A DNA stretch of 64,000 bases from Bacillus_BA songklensis (GCF_042649685.1 NZ_JBHRZT010000052.1:248001-312000), one strand, 5' to 3'. Numbered from the stretch's first letter, positions 1 to 8,217 are shown. A program made the numbers and translations. Notes: a model not told the origin generated them from the letters alone.

Positions 1-839
1 AAGGCTTTTACTTGTTTTAGCTGAAAGGCTGATTCATAACCGATTAACCACGTATCTCGTGAAAGAGGCTGCTGATGCTCATCGAGCAACGGGATTTTAT
101 ATACATCCTGATCATGCTCTGTTAAAGCAATGGAAGGCAAAATGGCAAAGCCGATTCCGTTGAGCGCCATTTGCTTACATGTTTCAATTTGGTCGACCAC
201 AATGGTGCGTGTTGGAGTTGTTTGAAACTGTCGAAGCCACCAGTCCTGTATCTCTTGATAATAGGTAGAATCACTCTTGAATTGAATAAAAGGCTTTTCG
301 CTCTTGAGCACATCTTCTACCCGCCTGATTTCTGTATCCACTAAATATAAAGTGTCTGTCAAGATATGCTCTTTTACCCCTTTCCAATCAGGGTTTCCAC
401 GTATAATGCCAAGATGGACTTCATCTTCGTACAAATAATTCACCATTTCACTGCTCCATCCTGTCACAAGCGAGATTTTGGCATAAGGATATCTCTTAAC
501 AAACTGTTTTAACACTCTTGGAAGCCAATGCTGTCCGATAATAGAGGCAACAGCAAGCTTTAAGGTTCCGTATACTTCTTTATCGAGCGCCTCCAGTTCT
601 TCCCGTACTTTCTCTTCTTTCTCCACTACTTCCTTGGCAAATTGGATAATTTTCTCTCCTGCTGGCGTTAATGATAGCCCCTTTTGTGAACGGACAAAAA
701 TTTGTGTATTCCAAGCTTTTTCAATTGTCTGTAACCGCTGCGATAAAGCGGGTTGTGAAACAAACAAACGCTCAGATGCTTTCCTCATATTCAACTCTTG
801 TGCCAGCACAACAAGCATTTTGCATTCAATCAGCTGCAT
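1..839 (-). CDS. ccpC: CcpC, LysR-type regulator of TCA-cycle genes (C-terminus cut by window edge)
   Basis: The frame is open from an ATG at 839 down to base 1, about 279 codons; the B. subtilis family member has about 290 residues, so only the last few are missing. An N-terminal winged helix-turn-helix (about residues 18-37, with the SQPALSQRL stretch) is followed by a LysR substrate-binding domain. CcpC represses citB and citZ and responds to citrate. The gene neighbours darB and abbA as in B. subtilis, which supports the assignment over other LysR proteins. An ATAA-N7-TTAT dyad lies 18 bp before the start, consistent with autoregulation. No strong ribosome-binding site precedes the ATG. 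Confidence 0.85.
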   Translation of the reverse strand, partial: MQLIECKMLVVLAQELNMRKASERLFVSQPALSQRLQTIEKAWNTQIFVRSQKGLSLTPAGEKIIQFAKEVVEKEEKVREELEALDKEVYGTLKLAVASIIGQHWLPRVLKQFVKRYPYAKISLVTGWSSEMVNYLYEDEVHLGIIRGNPDWKGVKEHILTDTLYLVDTEIRRVEDVLKSEKPFIQFKSDSTYYQEIQDWWLRQFQTTPTRTIVVDQIETCKQMALNGIGFAILPSIALTEHDQDVYKIPLLDEHQQPLSRDTWLIGYESAFQLKQVKA

Positions 840-856
840 AACATCTCTTCTTTCTT

Positions 857-871
857 ATAAGTTCTCCTTAT
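857..871. promoter_or_regulatory. Candidate CcpC operator (ATAA-N7-TTAT dyad)
   Basis: The sequence ATAAGTTCTCCTTAT fits the published CcpC dyad ATAA-N7-TTAT exactly. It lies 18 bp upstream of the ccpC start codon, between promoter and gene, where negative autoregulation would be expected. The role is inferred from the match and position. The rest of the 840-1092 gap shows no convincing feature. Confidence 0.65.
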
Positions 872-1092
872 CATGCTAGACTTTAACATAGCTTAACCTT
901 AATATAAAGCGCTGCAAAGAGAAAAATAATATGCTTATTTGGGAAACATTTGCATATGAAAGGGGTGAAGACTGAGTACGCGGCGTCCTGTATCCTAAAA
1001 AAGCAATTGCCCTTTCCGTCCATGTCTTCCATCCAACAACATAAACGAAACAAAGCAATCGCTTTAAATAATCTTTTTTTCTGTGCTCACGC

Positions 1093-1560
1093 CTAGTCGG
1101 TATGGCTTCCTTTTTTCTCTTTTGCCTGTAATTTTAACTGCTGATTGATTTGCTGCAAAAATGCACGGCGGGTCAAAATACCCTCAAATACGTGATTTTC
1201 GTCTTCCACGCAAACAAACGGGTGATTTATCATTAGATTTAAACCTTTATATACATTATCCTCTAAGTGCAGACGCGGGATATCTTTATTCATCACTTCT
1301 TCAACCTTCATATGTTCAAGGCGTTCAAATTCAACACGTTCCAATCCTAAGATGGAATCCAAAATCATTGTTGTGCTGATTAGGCCATGCAGCTTAAACG
1401 TCGGATCTAATACCGGTACAGCTGTATAGCCTGTTTTTGTTAAGACAAGAAGCGCATGTTCTAAATTGTTTCCTATTTGAACATGGGCCACTTTATCTGC
1501 CGAAATTAATAAATCTTGAATGGACGTTGTCGAAAACGCCCCGCTAAAAATACTAACCAT
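1093..1560 (-). CDS. darB: DarB (YkuL), CBS-domain c-di-AMP receptor
   Basis: The 155-residue protein has two CBS domains (about residues 18-70 and 80-142), with the conserved stretches ADKVAHVQIGNNLEHALLVL and EVMNKDIPRL. The B. subtilis homologue YkuL/DarB binds cyclic di-AMP and, when free of it, stimulates the (p)ppGpp synthetase Rel and pyruvate carboxylase. The start at 1560 follows a GGGGGGAG ribosome-binding site. It lies between ccpC and abbA on the same strand, as in B. subtilis. Identification is strong; partner proteins are known only by homology. Confidence 0.9.
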   Translation of the reverse strand: MVSIFSGAFSTTSIQDLLISADKVAHVQIGNNLEHALLVLTKTGYTAVPVLDPTFKLHGLISTTMILDSILGLERVEFERLEHMKVEEVMNKDIPRLHLEDNVYKGLNLMINHPFVCVEDENHVFEGILTRRAFLQQINQQLKLQAKEKKGSHTD

Positions 1561-1802
1561 TGTGGTCTCCCCCCGATTCTCTCTTGCTTATTTGAGTAAT
1601 TTAAGATTTCTACTTTATTTTGCCCTCTCCGTGTAATTATCATTTTTTTCGCTGCTCACGTCACGCATCGATGTAAGCGTTATCATTAATATAGTATACA
1701 AAAAACGCCTTAAAATGGTTTCCGAACAACTAAATTTTTTGACGGTAAATATGTCGCCTTTATCTATTCCCTTTAAAGCATAAGTGTAAACGGAAAAATA
1801 AA

Positions 1803-1840
1803 ACAAGCTATTACATCTGTAAATAGCTTGCAGCATTATG
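1803..1840 (-). terminator. Terminator downstream of abbA
   Basis: On the minus strand, just after the abbA stop, CAAGCTATT and AATAGCTTG pair around a short loop and are followed by a TTTTATTTTT tract. This is a standard intrinsic terminator. The remaining gap between darB and abbA (1561-1802) shows nothing else I can support. Confidence 0.7.
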
Positions 1841-1848
1841 TATCAATT

Positions 1849-2040
1849 TTACATTTCTCTAAGCCGGCTATATAGTGAAGCTATTTTTTGATATTGATGA
1901 ATATCTACTGACTTTAATCCTGTTTCAATGTCCAACATATGACTGCTTACTACTTCTAACGCATATTCTTGCTCAAACAGTAAGTCTAATAAAAGCTCAG
2001 CTTCCTCTTTGGATAGCAATACAGAACTATTGTTATTCAT
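1849..2040 (-). CDS. abbA: AbbA, antirepressor of AbrB
   Basis: The small acidic protein of 63 residues has the AbbA pattern (SKEEAELLLDLLFEQEYALE). AbbA binds AbrB directly and relieves its repression at the start of sporulation. Length matches the family (about 65 residues), and it sits between ykuJ and darB as in B. subtilis. The start at 2040 follows GGGGGATCGAG. A sigma-A-like promoter (-35 TTGACA, 17 bp, -10 TAGACT) and a possible Spo0A box lie upstream, consistent with the Spo0A-dependent expression known for abbA. Confidence 0.85.
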   Translation of the reverse strand: MNNNSSVLLSKEEAELLLDLLFEQEYALEVVSSHMLDIETGLKSVDIHQYQKIASLYSRLREM

Positions 2041-2099
2041 TTACTCGATCCCCCGCTTCACTCCAGAACGCATGTGGCCCTATACAATATCTTACTTCT

Positions 2100-2174
2100 A
2101 GTCTAGGGGGTTTTGCACATAGTGTCAACATAAGGAGGACGACAATTTCGTTAGGAAAATTACACATTTCGACG
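2100..2174 (-). promoter_or_regulatory. abbA promoter with possible Spo0A box
   Basis: On the minus strand TTGACA (2128-2123) is separated by 17 bp from TAGACT (2105-2100), a good sigma-A promoter about 60 bp before abbA. About 40 bp further upstream, CGTCGAA (2174-2168) matches the 0A-box TGTCGAA at 6 of 7 positions. Activation by Spo0A~P is an inference from this and from B. subtilis abbA. Confidence 0.5.
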
Positions 2175-2265
2175 TTTTCCCGATGTAGATGTTGTTTGGC
2201 TCATTTGTGCAAAATACACGAATAAGACAAGCACTAACACTGGACCTTAATATAGCCGACATATA

Positions 2266-2296
2266 AAAAAGCCCCATGAAGACATAGGACTTTAGT
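2266..2296 (-). terminator. ykuJ terminator
   Basis: On the minus strand the end of ykuJ runs into a hairpin (AAAGTCCTATG, loop TCTT, CATGGGGCTTT with GU and mismatch pairs) followed by a T-run. The stem overlaps the ykuJ stop codon. Confidence 0.6.
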
Positions 2297-2528
2297 TAAT
2301 TAATTCGAAGATTTCGATCGCAATCATATCGATATTATCGAACTGATATGATTGTGGTTTTTCCCCATCTTGATATACTTCCAATTCATACGTTTCTGTT
2401 TTGGCATGAAATTTCACGCTGCAAATACGCTGTCCATTCACTTCAAAAAAACGCTGTGGTACTTCGCCGCCGCTTGCTTGCTCACGGAGATTAATAAGAC
2501 GAGTTAAAATGCCTTGTAACTGTGACAT
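2292..2528 (-). CDS. ykuJ: YkuJ-family protein
   Basis: The 78-residue protein closely resembles B. subtilis YkuJ, a DUF1797 protein with solved structures but no assigned function. Features include an N-terminal helix (LQGILTRLINLREQ) and a beta-rich body containing the aromatic VYQDGEKPQSYQFDNID stretch. The start follows a GAAAGGAG ribosome-binding site. Its neighbour abbA is conserved. No function can be read from the sequence. Confidence 0.8.
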   Translation of the reverse strand: MSQLQGILTRLINLREQASGGEVPQRFFEVNGQRICSVKFHAKTETYELEVYQDGEKPQSYQFDNIDMIAIEIFELIN

Positions 2529-2733
2529 ATCGATACTCCTTTCAGCTATGGCATAGTTAATCTATCTATGCTTAGCTTTCACTAACATTTTCTTTCTATC
2601 CACGTTACTTGTTCATATATAAAAGACACATTCACAACTATAGGGTACCGAGACAAAAAACACAAGTACTTTCTCATATTTTATCGTCCAAGTGTACGAT
2701 ATTTACTTTTCCACTTGAATGAAAGCACTCGCA

Positions 2734-2761
2734 TTGCTTATTTTTTATTTTATACTATAAT
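2734..2761 (+). promoter_or_regulatory. Sigma-A promoter for the glutaredoxin-like gene
   Basis: TTGCTT (2734-2739), a 16-bp spacer and TATAAT (2756-2761) precede the ATG at 2800, with AAAGGAG between them. The long 2529-2799 gap upstream is AT-rich and shows no other feature. Confidence 0.6.
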
Positions 2762-2799
2762 GAAAAAAGCTTTGCTATTCTTACTAAAGGAGTTTTGAA

Positions 2800-3036
2800 A
2801 TGAAACAAGTGGAAGTCTATACACAACCTTCATGCCCGCCGTGTCAAATTGTGAAAGAATTTCTGAAACATCATCAAGTATCATATATAGAATATGATAT
2901 TACAAAAGATGCCAAAGCAAAAGACCGGATGGTGAATGCATTCCGTGCCTATTCAACGCCAACGGTAAAAGTAGACGAGGAACTCGTGATTGGGTTTGAT
3001 TTAAAAAGATTAGAAAGTTTGCTTGGGCTTTCTTAA
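2800..3036 (+). CDS. Glutaredoxin/NrdH-like redox protein
   Basis: The 78-residue protein has a complete glutaredoxin fold: beta-strand VEVYTQPSC, active-site CPPC at about residues 12-15, cis-proline motif STPTVKV, and a C-terminal helix. The size and CPPC motif suit a small NrdH-like or glutaredoxin-like electron donor, which reduces disulfides in the cytoplasm. It stands alone on the plus strand with its own promoter between minus-strand genes. The reductant and target are unknown. Confidence 0.8.
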   Translation: MKQVEVYTQPSCPPCQIVKEFLKHHQVSYIEYDITKDAKAKDRMVNAFRAYSTPTVKVDEELVIGFDLKRLESLLGLS

Positions 3037-3159
3037 AAAAATCGCCGATTGGCAAGCCCGTAAAGGGGAAAACAGAGGCCTAGTCGGCCTTATACTTCAC
3101 ACTTTAAATTGACAGCTGCTTCGAATTGAGTCCACCGTTGCCGATTTACGTCTTTCTTA

Positions 3160-3285
3160 ACGCAAATCAAAAGGGGATGACTCAAAAGGCCGCCCCTTCA
3201 TGTGACAAAAATCTTTTAATAAAAGGAATCGTTATGCAAACCCTTGATTTCAAAGGATTCTCCATGACGATTCCTTTGTGTGGTT
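3160..3285. repeat. Copy of hairpin repeat family B
   Basis: A GGGGATGACTC stretch precedes a hairpin with outer stem AAAGGAATCGT / ACGATTCCTTT and an inner core AACCCTTGATTT...GGATT. The same core, with different outer stems, recurs near 4.3, 7.3, 15.5, 34.1 and 34.3 kb. It fills most of the 3037-3333 gap between convergent genes. Confidence 0.6.
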
Positions 3286-3333
3286 TTGGGAAATCATATT
3301 CTCACTCGTTTGGCTATAAAGCAATTCCTTATC

Positions 3334-3861
3334 TTACAACGACTGTAAATTTTTTGAAGATGTCACCTCTTTTGGTACCTCTTCACTATATACATACTGC
3401 TCAATCTTCCAGCTTGAGTGTTGTTTCCTTAGCACCATCAATTCATAATGGTCTCCGTATGTAACGGGACCGTCGGTTACTGCCGGAAAATGTTCATATA
3501 CATATATTTTTTGATGTTTTGGATCGTACATAACATTTGTCAAATCGTCATATGAAAAGTATGGAATATAATAAAGAGCATAATCCGAACCATACGTAAT
3601 ATATCCTTGCGCTTCTTTCACCAGATTTTCATCCAAAAAACGCTGAATATAAGATGAATCAAAATAAGGGGACAATATGGAAACCGCCTGTTGTTTGGTG
3701 ACATGTTTTTCTCCCAGCTTCACCTGGGCTTGAAAACCTGCGTGCAATATTTCAAACACCCGCTCACGTGTCGGCTGCTGCACTTTGGCTTTAGCAGGTT
3801 GAATCATGATGAAACTTAATAATAGAAACACGCTTACAATGACAGCTGCTATCTTCTTCAT
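3334..3861 (-). CDS. Secreted protein of unknown function (possibly DUF3993-like)
   Basis: The start at 3861 follows GGAGGGGTG. The product has 175 residues. Residues 1-27 form a signal peptide (MKKIAAVIVSVFLLLSF, ending near KAK), with no lipobox cysteine, so it is probably secreted. The mature part is tyrosine-rich (YYIPYFSYDD) and ends in a beta-rich region. It recalls Bacillus DUF3993 proteins, but I am not sure of that family. No function can be assigned. Confidence 0.65.
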   Translation of the reverse strand: MKKIAAVIVSVFLLLSFIMIQPAKAKVQQPTRERVFEILHAGFQAQVKLGEKHVTKQQAVSILSPYFDSSYIQRFLDENLVKEAQGYITYGSDYALYYIPYFSYDDLTNVMYDPKHQKIYVYEHFPAVTDGPVTYGDHYELMVLRKQHSSWKIEQYVYSEEVPKEVTSSKNLQSL

Positions 3862-3949
3862 GTGACACCCCTCCATTAATAAGATGTTGCTTCTTGTATA
3901 CCCTTCTTTGCTTTATACAAACAAGATTCCGGTCTATCTTTTAGAATTT

Positions 3950-4183
3950 TTAATAATATAAGGCTGTGACATACGCAACAATGGCTAGAATAGCTAAAAG
4001 AAATAAGGTCCAAGCAATGAAAATAGGGTTACGAATATAAGGATGAGCCTGTACCCGCTCATTTAATTTTGTATCCAGCTCACTTTGTAAATACTTCTGA
4101 TTTCTCGCTACCACATACGTATAAATCAATCCGACAACAGCGATTAGAAAAATAATCAAGCTCAAAATCATCATCATGCTCAT
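3950..4183 (-). CDS. Small two-helix membrane protein
   Basis: Starting at the ATG at 4183 (after AAAGGAG), the product has 77 residues. An N-terminal membrane helix (MILSLIIFLIAVVGLIYTYVV) is followed by a charged segment of about 25 residues (NQKYLQSELDTKLNERVQ) and a second helix (IAWTLFLLAILAIVAYV). I do not recognise the family. Upstream in-frame methionines lack a ribosome-binding site. Confidence 0.6.
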   Translation of the reverse strand: MSMMMILSLIIFLIAVVGLIYTYVVARNQKYLQSELDTKLNERVQAHPYIRNPIFIAWTLFLLAILAIVAYVTALYY

Positions 4184-4321
4184 AGCAATTCTCCTTTCCT
4201 TTTCTATACTTTTTTCTATTTTTCCGTTCTTAGACGCATCTATTCCAAGAGAAGCCAAATTTTATGACTTTCGCCAGAGAGAACTGCCGTCAAAGTTTTA
4301 GGCAGACAGCGGGAATCGTTT

Positions 4322-4385
4322 GTACTAAAAGAACCCGGCAGAAAAATCCATGTTTTTGTTGGATTTCTCGTACCGGGTCCTTTTC
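4322..4385. repeat. Copy of hairpin repeat family B
   Basis: AAAGAACCCGG and CCGGGTCCTTTT form the outer stem. The interior AAAAATCCATG...TTGGATTT is the conserved core of this family. It lies between the small membrane gene and the family A repeats. Confidence 0.75.
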
Positions 4386-4424
4386 GCCATGTAAAAAAGC
4401 ATAGATTGTATCTGGAAATTTTCT

Positions 4425-4810
4425 CGCCGTTTCCGCTTTTCTTCGTTGTCCAGCTGCAGCGGCTAGGGACTCGCGTCGCTTCACCTTCTTCCTCAGAAGC
4501 AAAGAGCGCTTCTGGTGAAGAAGCTTCCAGCGCGTGTCGTCCCTGGGCGAGCCGCTTCCGCTTTTCTTCGTTGTCCAGCTGCACGAGCCAGCTCCTACGG
4601 TCATTTTCGAAGAACAGGATGTTCAAGCGTCGACGTTGGTCACAGGACGTGACCGTTCTTAGTCGACGATCCTTCAAATGAAGCAAAAAGCGCTTCTTTG
4701 TCAGGAGTTCCAATGCCCTATGGAGGAGAGCCATGGATGGCGAAGGTTACAGCGTTGCTCACAGGACGTGAGCGTTTTTAGCTGTAACTTAGCTCGTTCC
4801 GCTTTTCTTT
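4425..4810 (-). repeat. Block of three family A intergenic repeat modules
   Basis: This GC-richer block, best read on the minus strand, contains three AAAAGCGG starts (near 4807, 4565 and 4440). Two complex hairpins have CACGTCCTGTG tips: one has inner stem GCTCAC/GTGAGC and outer stem GTTACAG/CTGTAAC; the other has inner stem GGTCAC/GTGACC and outer stem GTCGAC. It also has the phrase TTCGCCATCCATGGCTCT and GAAGCGCTTTTTGCTTC-type hairpins. Related modules occur near 15.3, 51.3 and 61.4 kb. Long frames through the block look like repeat artefacts. It abuts the ykuI stop. Confidence 0.75.
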
Positions 4811-4812
4811 TG

Positions 4813-6027
4813 TTATAATGCGTCTCGTTCGTATAAAAAAGAATAGGGTAAATCAATGAACACATAATGATGAGAATCAATCGGATAAGAAAACGTGCGA
4901 ATACTCTCTCCTGATTCGATGTCGCTGTATAAATCGGACAGAATTCCTTTTTGTTCGTGACTCATTCGGATAATGTTTTCGAGGAAATATGGACGCCAGC
5001 TCCAGTTTTTATTTACATACCGAGGTTCAAAATTCCAGGACTCCTCTTTTTTGAGAATATTTGCAGATTGTTGGAAACCGTTTTCATCACAAATGTAAAT
5101 ACGAAAGCAAACATCTGATAATTCACGGGCCATAACGGCAATCATCTCATCATAGGAAGTAAGCTTTTTACATTTTGGTATTAGCTGTTGCAATTTCACC
5201 TGGAAGCATTGAGTCAAATTATGAATAGCAAGCAGTTTCTTTTTCTCCTGGGCAATAAAGCTCCGAAACTGTTCTTTCAGCTTATCTTTTAACAAATCAG
5301 CAGGCACAAAAGCAGGCGAAGGTTTGTGAAGGTAGAAGCCTTGGAAATAACGTCCTCCGTTTCTCCATGCATATTGAAGTTGAAAAGAGGCTTCAATATC
5401 TTCATACAGGAGCGTGGCCCCGATTTTGCGTGCCAGCAAGGCTAACGAATAAAGGACATCTTGATATGATTGAGTCATCGCCGTTTTGCGCAAAATATGT
5501 AAGTCTATTTTCAAAATATCAGGAGAAAGCAATCCGATGCGATCTAAATTACTGCTTTCCTTACCGATATTATCAATCGCTATTTTAATCCCGTATGTAC
5601 GGTAATAAGTAAGCAAATGATCCAATTGGTCGATATCTCCGTTAAAATCATGCTCCGTAATTTCTAGAACGATCTGGCTTAAAGAAAGCCCTCTTTCTTC
5701 AAAAGAACGCAAGAGTGCCAGAAGCGATTCCCCGTGATCCTTCATCAACAAGTTCGTATTTTGATTGATAAATATTAGACTCGTCTTATCCTCTTCCTCT
5801 ATAATATAATCTAAAGCCTTTGCTAATACGACTTGATCTACTTCAATACGGTATTCATCTGGAATCGCATCATCGTGAAAAAATGGGCCAAGACTTTCTG
5901 CTTTGTCTTCTGTTTGAAATCGCCCTAATACCTCATATCCAATAATCTTATGAGCATCAGCCGAAAAAATAGCTTGATAGTATGGTATGACTTGATCTAG
6001 GTTCGTTAAAATATCTAATGGATCCAC
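4813..6027 (-). CDS. ykuI: YkuI, EAL-domain c-di-GMP-binding protein
   Basis: The 404-residue protein matches B. subtilis YkuI (407 residues) in length and throughout. An N-terminal EAL domain (about 10-250) carries the motif as YEVLGRF, with FINQNTNLL, LEITEHDF and IAIDNIGKESSNLDR. The C-terminal PAS-like YkuI_C domain follows (about 280-400, NWSWRPYFLENI). YkuI binds c-di-GMP and has shown no clear phosphodiesterase activity in published work. The start is GTG at 6027 after AAGGTGGTG. It is divergent from ykuE. Confidence 0.9.
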   Translation of the reverse strand: MDPLDILTNLDQVIPYYQAIFSADAHKIIGYEVLGRFQTEDKAESLGPFFHDDAIPDEYRIEVDQVVLAKALDYIIEEEDKTSLIFINQNTNLLMKDHGESLLALLRSFEERGLSLSQIVLEITEHDFNGDIDQLDHLLTYYRTYGIKIAIDNIGKESSNLDRIGLLSPDILKIDLHILRKTAMTQSYQDVLYSLALLARKIGATLLYEDIEASFQLQYAWRNGGRYFQGFYLHKPSPAFVPADLLKDKLKEQFRSFIAQEKKKLLAIHNLTQCFQVKLQQLIPKCKKLTSYDEMIAVMARELSDVCFRIYICDENGFQQSANILKKEESWNFEPRYVNKNWSWRPYFLENIIRMSHEQKGILSDLYSDIESGESIRTFSYPIDSHHYVFIDLPYSFLYERDAL

Positions 6028-6248
6028 ACGAACACCACCTTCCCATATAATAAAAATAGTATAATATGGCTGTGGCGATTACGCTAGTGTTTCACCTGAT
6101 TTCCCAGGTCTTAGAAAGGATGTTGACTCAGCCGTTGGCCTCCATCCATCGTGATACATTCCCCATTTTATCTTTTTCTTCTCTCTATATCCTGTATTCT
6201 TCTCGATCTCCGATCAGCGTCTGAAGAACTGACTTAATAGTTTTACAA

Positions 6249-6278
6249 TTGAGGCACATGAAAAAAGAATGCTATAAT
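6249..6278 (+). promoter_or_regulatory. Candidate ykuE promoter
   Basis: TTGAGG (6249-6254), an 18-bp spacer and a perfect TATAAT (6273-6278). Transcription would start near 6285, at the first possible ATG (6287). This is why I prefer the downstream start at 6317 for ykuE. The rest of the 6028-6248 gap holds only a degenerate family B remnant near 6110-6140. Confidence 0.5.
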
Positions 6279-6316
6279 AGGTAGGCATGAAAACTAAGAG
6301 AAATAGGTTGATTTTT

Positions 6317-7183
6317 ATGAAGAAAATATACACTAGGCGAACCTTTTTGAAAAGGGTCGCTGCTTTTACGGCAGGTACCTTTTTGACTTTCGGCTTCGGA
6401 TATATGTATGCGCGATATATCGAACCAAGACAACTTGACGTAGTAGAACGGACCCTTACCTCTAAAAACATACCAAAAAGTTTTCACGGTATGAAAATTC
6501 TTCAGTTCAGTGATATTCACCTCGGACTTTCCTATGACTTACCACTATTAAAACGTCTCGTGGAAAAACTGAATGCCTTAAGCCCGGATATCGTGTTGTT
6601 TACAGGTGATTTGATTGATATACCGAATGAATACCCCTATATCAATCAAATTTCGCCCATTCTTAAGCAAGTCCATGCACCTCTAGGCAAATTTGCCATT
6701 TTCGGCAATCACGATCACGGCGGATATGGAACGGAAATGTACAAACAAATTATGCATGAATCCAAGTTTACCCTCCTGGTGAATGAAATAGCCCATATTC
6801 GTTTAGTGGACAACAGCTATATTTCCATCTGCGGGTTAGATGATGTCCTGCTTGGCAAACCGCAGTATGATCAAACACTCCGACAATTATCGAGTGAGGT
6901 ATTTTCTATTGTGATGGTCCATGAACCCGATGTTGCACAAAAAATTGCACTCTATCCTGTCGACCTTCAGCTTTCGGGTCACAGCCACGGGGGACAAATT
7001 CAAATTCCATTTTACGGTCCATTGATCACCCCTCCATTATCTACCATCTACCAAGAAGGCTCATACAAAGTGGGAGAGGCAAAGATGCAGCTCTATGTCA
7101 ATCGCGGACTGGGGACAACAAGGCTTCCGTTTCGTTTTTTGGCTAAACCTGAAATTACCATTTTCACCTTAAAACACGAGTGA
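6317..7183 (+). CDS. ykuE: YkuE, Tat-exported metallophosphoesterase
   Basis: Starting at 6317, the product has 288 residues. The N-terminus MKKIYTRRTFLKR carries a twin-arginine signal followed by a hydrophobic stretch, so it should be exported folded by the Tat system. Calcineurin-like metallophosphoesterase motifs appear in order: FSDIHLG, GDLIDI, GNHDHGGYG, VHEPD and GHSHGGQI. B. subtilis YkuE is a known Tat substrate attached to the cell wall. An in-frame ATG at 6287 would sit on the predicted transcription start and is less likely. The physiological substrate is unknown. Confidence 0.88.
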   Translation: MKKIYTRRTFLKRVAAFTAGTFLTFGFGYMYARYIEPRQLDVVERTLTSKNIPKSFHGMKILQFSDIHLGLSYDLPLLKRLVEKLNALSPDIVLFTGDLIDIPNEYPYINQISPILKQVHAPLGKFAIFGNHDHGGYGTEMYKQIMHESKFTLLVNEIAHIRLVDNSYISICGLDDVLLGKPQYDQTLRQLSSEVFSIVMVHEPDVAQKIALYPVDLQLSGHSHGGQIQIPFYGPLITPPLSTIYQEGSYKVGEAKMQLYVNRGLGTTRLPFRFLAKPEITIFTLKHE

Positions 7184-7219
7184 GGAATCTGATTCCATTA
7201 CTCGCATTGAAAAAAGAAG

Positions 7220-7330
7220 CTGTCCCATAGGCTTAAGATAGACAGACAGCAACGTTTTTACTGAAAGGACCCGGCAGAAACATCCTTGGTTTTGTTGAAT
7301 ATCACATGCCGGGTCCTTTCAGGGGATGGT
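7220..7330. repeat. Copy of hairpin repeat family B
   Basis: GAAAGGACCCGGCA and TGCCGGGTCCTTTC form a 14-bp perfect outer stem around AACATCCTTGGTTTTGTTG. It is preceded by the GCTGTCCCATAGG leader, variants of which appear before other copies. It lies between the convergent ykuE and crcB genes. Confidence 0.8.
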
Positions 7331-7411
7331 TGAAAGGGTAGGCTTTTTTATCTTTTTTTGAATCATCCCCCTCTTGCCACAAATCATTATCAAGAATTTT
7401 ACCGAGTGAAG

Positions 7412-7765
7412 TTACACTCTATATCCCAACATAAAGAAGATCGGACAAATAATCATCGTGATGATGACATAAATAACGGCAGTCATCATGGCCCTTTTTT
7501 TCATATAGGAGATTGATTCGATCACAAAGGTGGAAAATGTGGTGAAAGCACCGCAAATGCCTGTTGTCAGAAAAAAGGTATACCAAGCATTCACAGGCAT
7601 CTGTAACCCCATGAGCCATCCCAAAAAGAAGGAGCCTATTAGATTAATGATAAAGGTACCAATCGTTAACTGTTTGATTTTATACCCTTTCAAATATTCT
7701 CCTATCACATAGCGCAAGACCGCCCCGATCGCCCCTCCAAATGCGACTGCCAATATCGTACTCAT
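7412..7765 (-). CDS. crcB2: Fluoride channel subunit FluC/CrcB (second of pair)
   Basis: The 117-residue protein has four hydrophobic helices. Family motifs are present: GGAIGAVLRYVIGEYL near the N-terminus, the pore segment GTFIINLIGSFFLGW with its conserved Asn, and CGAFTTFSTFVIE with the Phe-box and Thr/Ser residues. CrcB/FluC proteins export fluoride as antiparallel dimers. In many Bacilli two paralogous subunits are encoded side by side, as here. Its ATG overlaps the end of the preceding crcB gene by 4 bp, implying coupled translation. No fluoride riboswitch is visible upstream of the pair. Confidence 0.9.
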   Translation of the reverse strand: MSTILAVAFGGAIGAVLRYVIGEYLKGYKIKQLTIGTFIINLIGSFFLGWLMGLQMPVNAWYTFFLTTGICGAFTTFSTFVIESISYMKKRAMMTAVIYVIITMIICPIFFMLGYRV

Positions 7766-8160
7766 GGCTGCTCTCCTTTCTGTTGTTTATAAGGAATTCT
7801 CATTCCGATGGCATAACCGGCCCACCCTACCAACAATCCGCCGAATAGAGAAAGAAACAAGTAAATCATACTCTTGAGCCCATCTCCTTCCATTATATAA
7901 AGATTAATCTCACTCGAAAGAGTCGACATGGTCGTAAATCCTCCGCAAAATCCAGTACCGAGTAAAGGTCTTAAGGCTTCATCCAAGAAATGCGCTGCCC
8001 ACATGGCCGTAAGCATAGCCAATAAGAAGCTTCCTGCAAGATTTGCTGTTAAGGTAGCAAACGCAAATTCTTTCTGTGGTATAAAGAATGTAAGCAAATA
8101 GCGTAATACCGCCCCAATTGCTCCTCCACACGCCACTAGTACAATTGTTTTACTCTTCAT
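7762..8160 (-). CDS. crcB1: Fluoride channel subunit FluC/CrcB (first of pair)
   Basis: The 132-residue protein has the same four-helix layout as its neighbour: CGGAIGAVLRYLLTFF, TLTANLAGSFLLAML and GFCGGFTTMSTLSSE. The slightly longer C-terminus ends in a charged tail. It probably pairs with the downstream paralogue in a heterodimeric fluoride channel in the cell membrane. The start at 8160 follows GGAAAGGAAG. The divergent gene at 8259 shares the intergenic region. Confidence 0.9.
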   Translation of the reverse strand: MKSKTIVLVACGGAIGAVLRYLLTFFIPQKEFAFATLTANLAGSFLLAMLTAMWAAHFLDEALRPLLGTGFCGGFTTMSTLSSEINLYIMEGDGLKSMIYLFLSLFGGLLVGWAGYAIGMRIPYKQQKGEQP

Positions 8161-8217
8161 CTGTCGAACTTCCTTTCCATTTTACACTTAGACCATGCTC
8201 ATTCATTACAACATGGC

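Noticed and set aside
4240..4734. Long minus-strand frames (164 and 104 codons) over the 4.3-4.7 kb block
   Set aside because: They run through repeat modules, share repeated peptide segments, and lack ribosome-binding sites.
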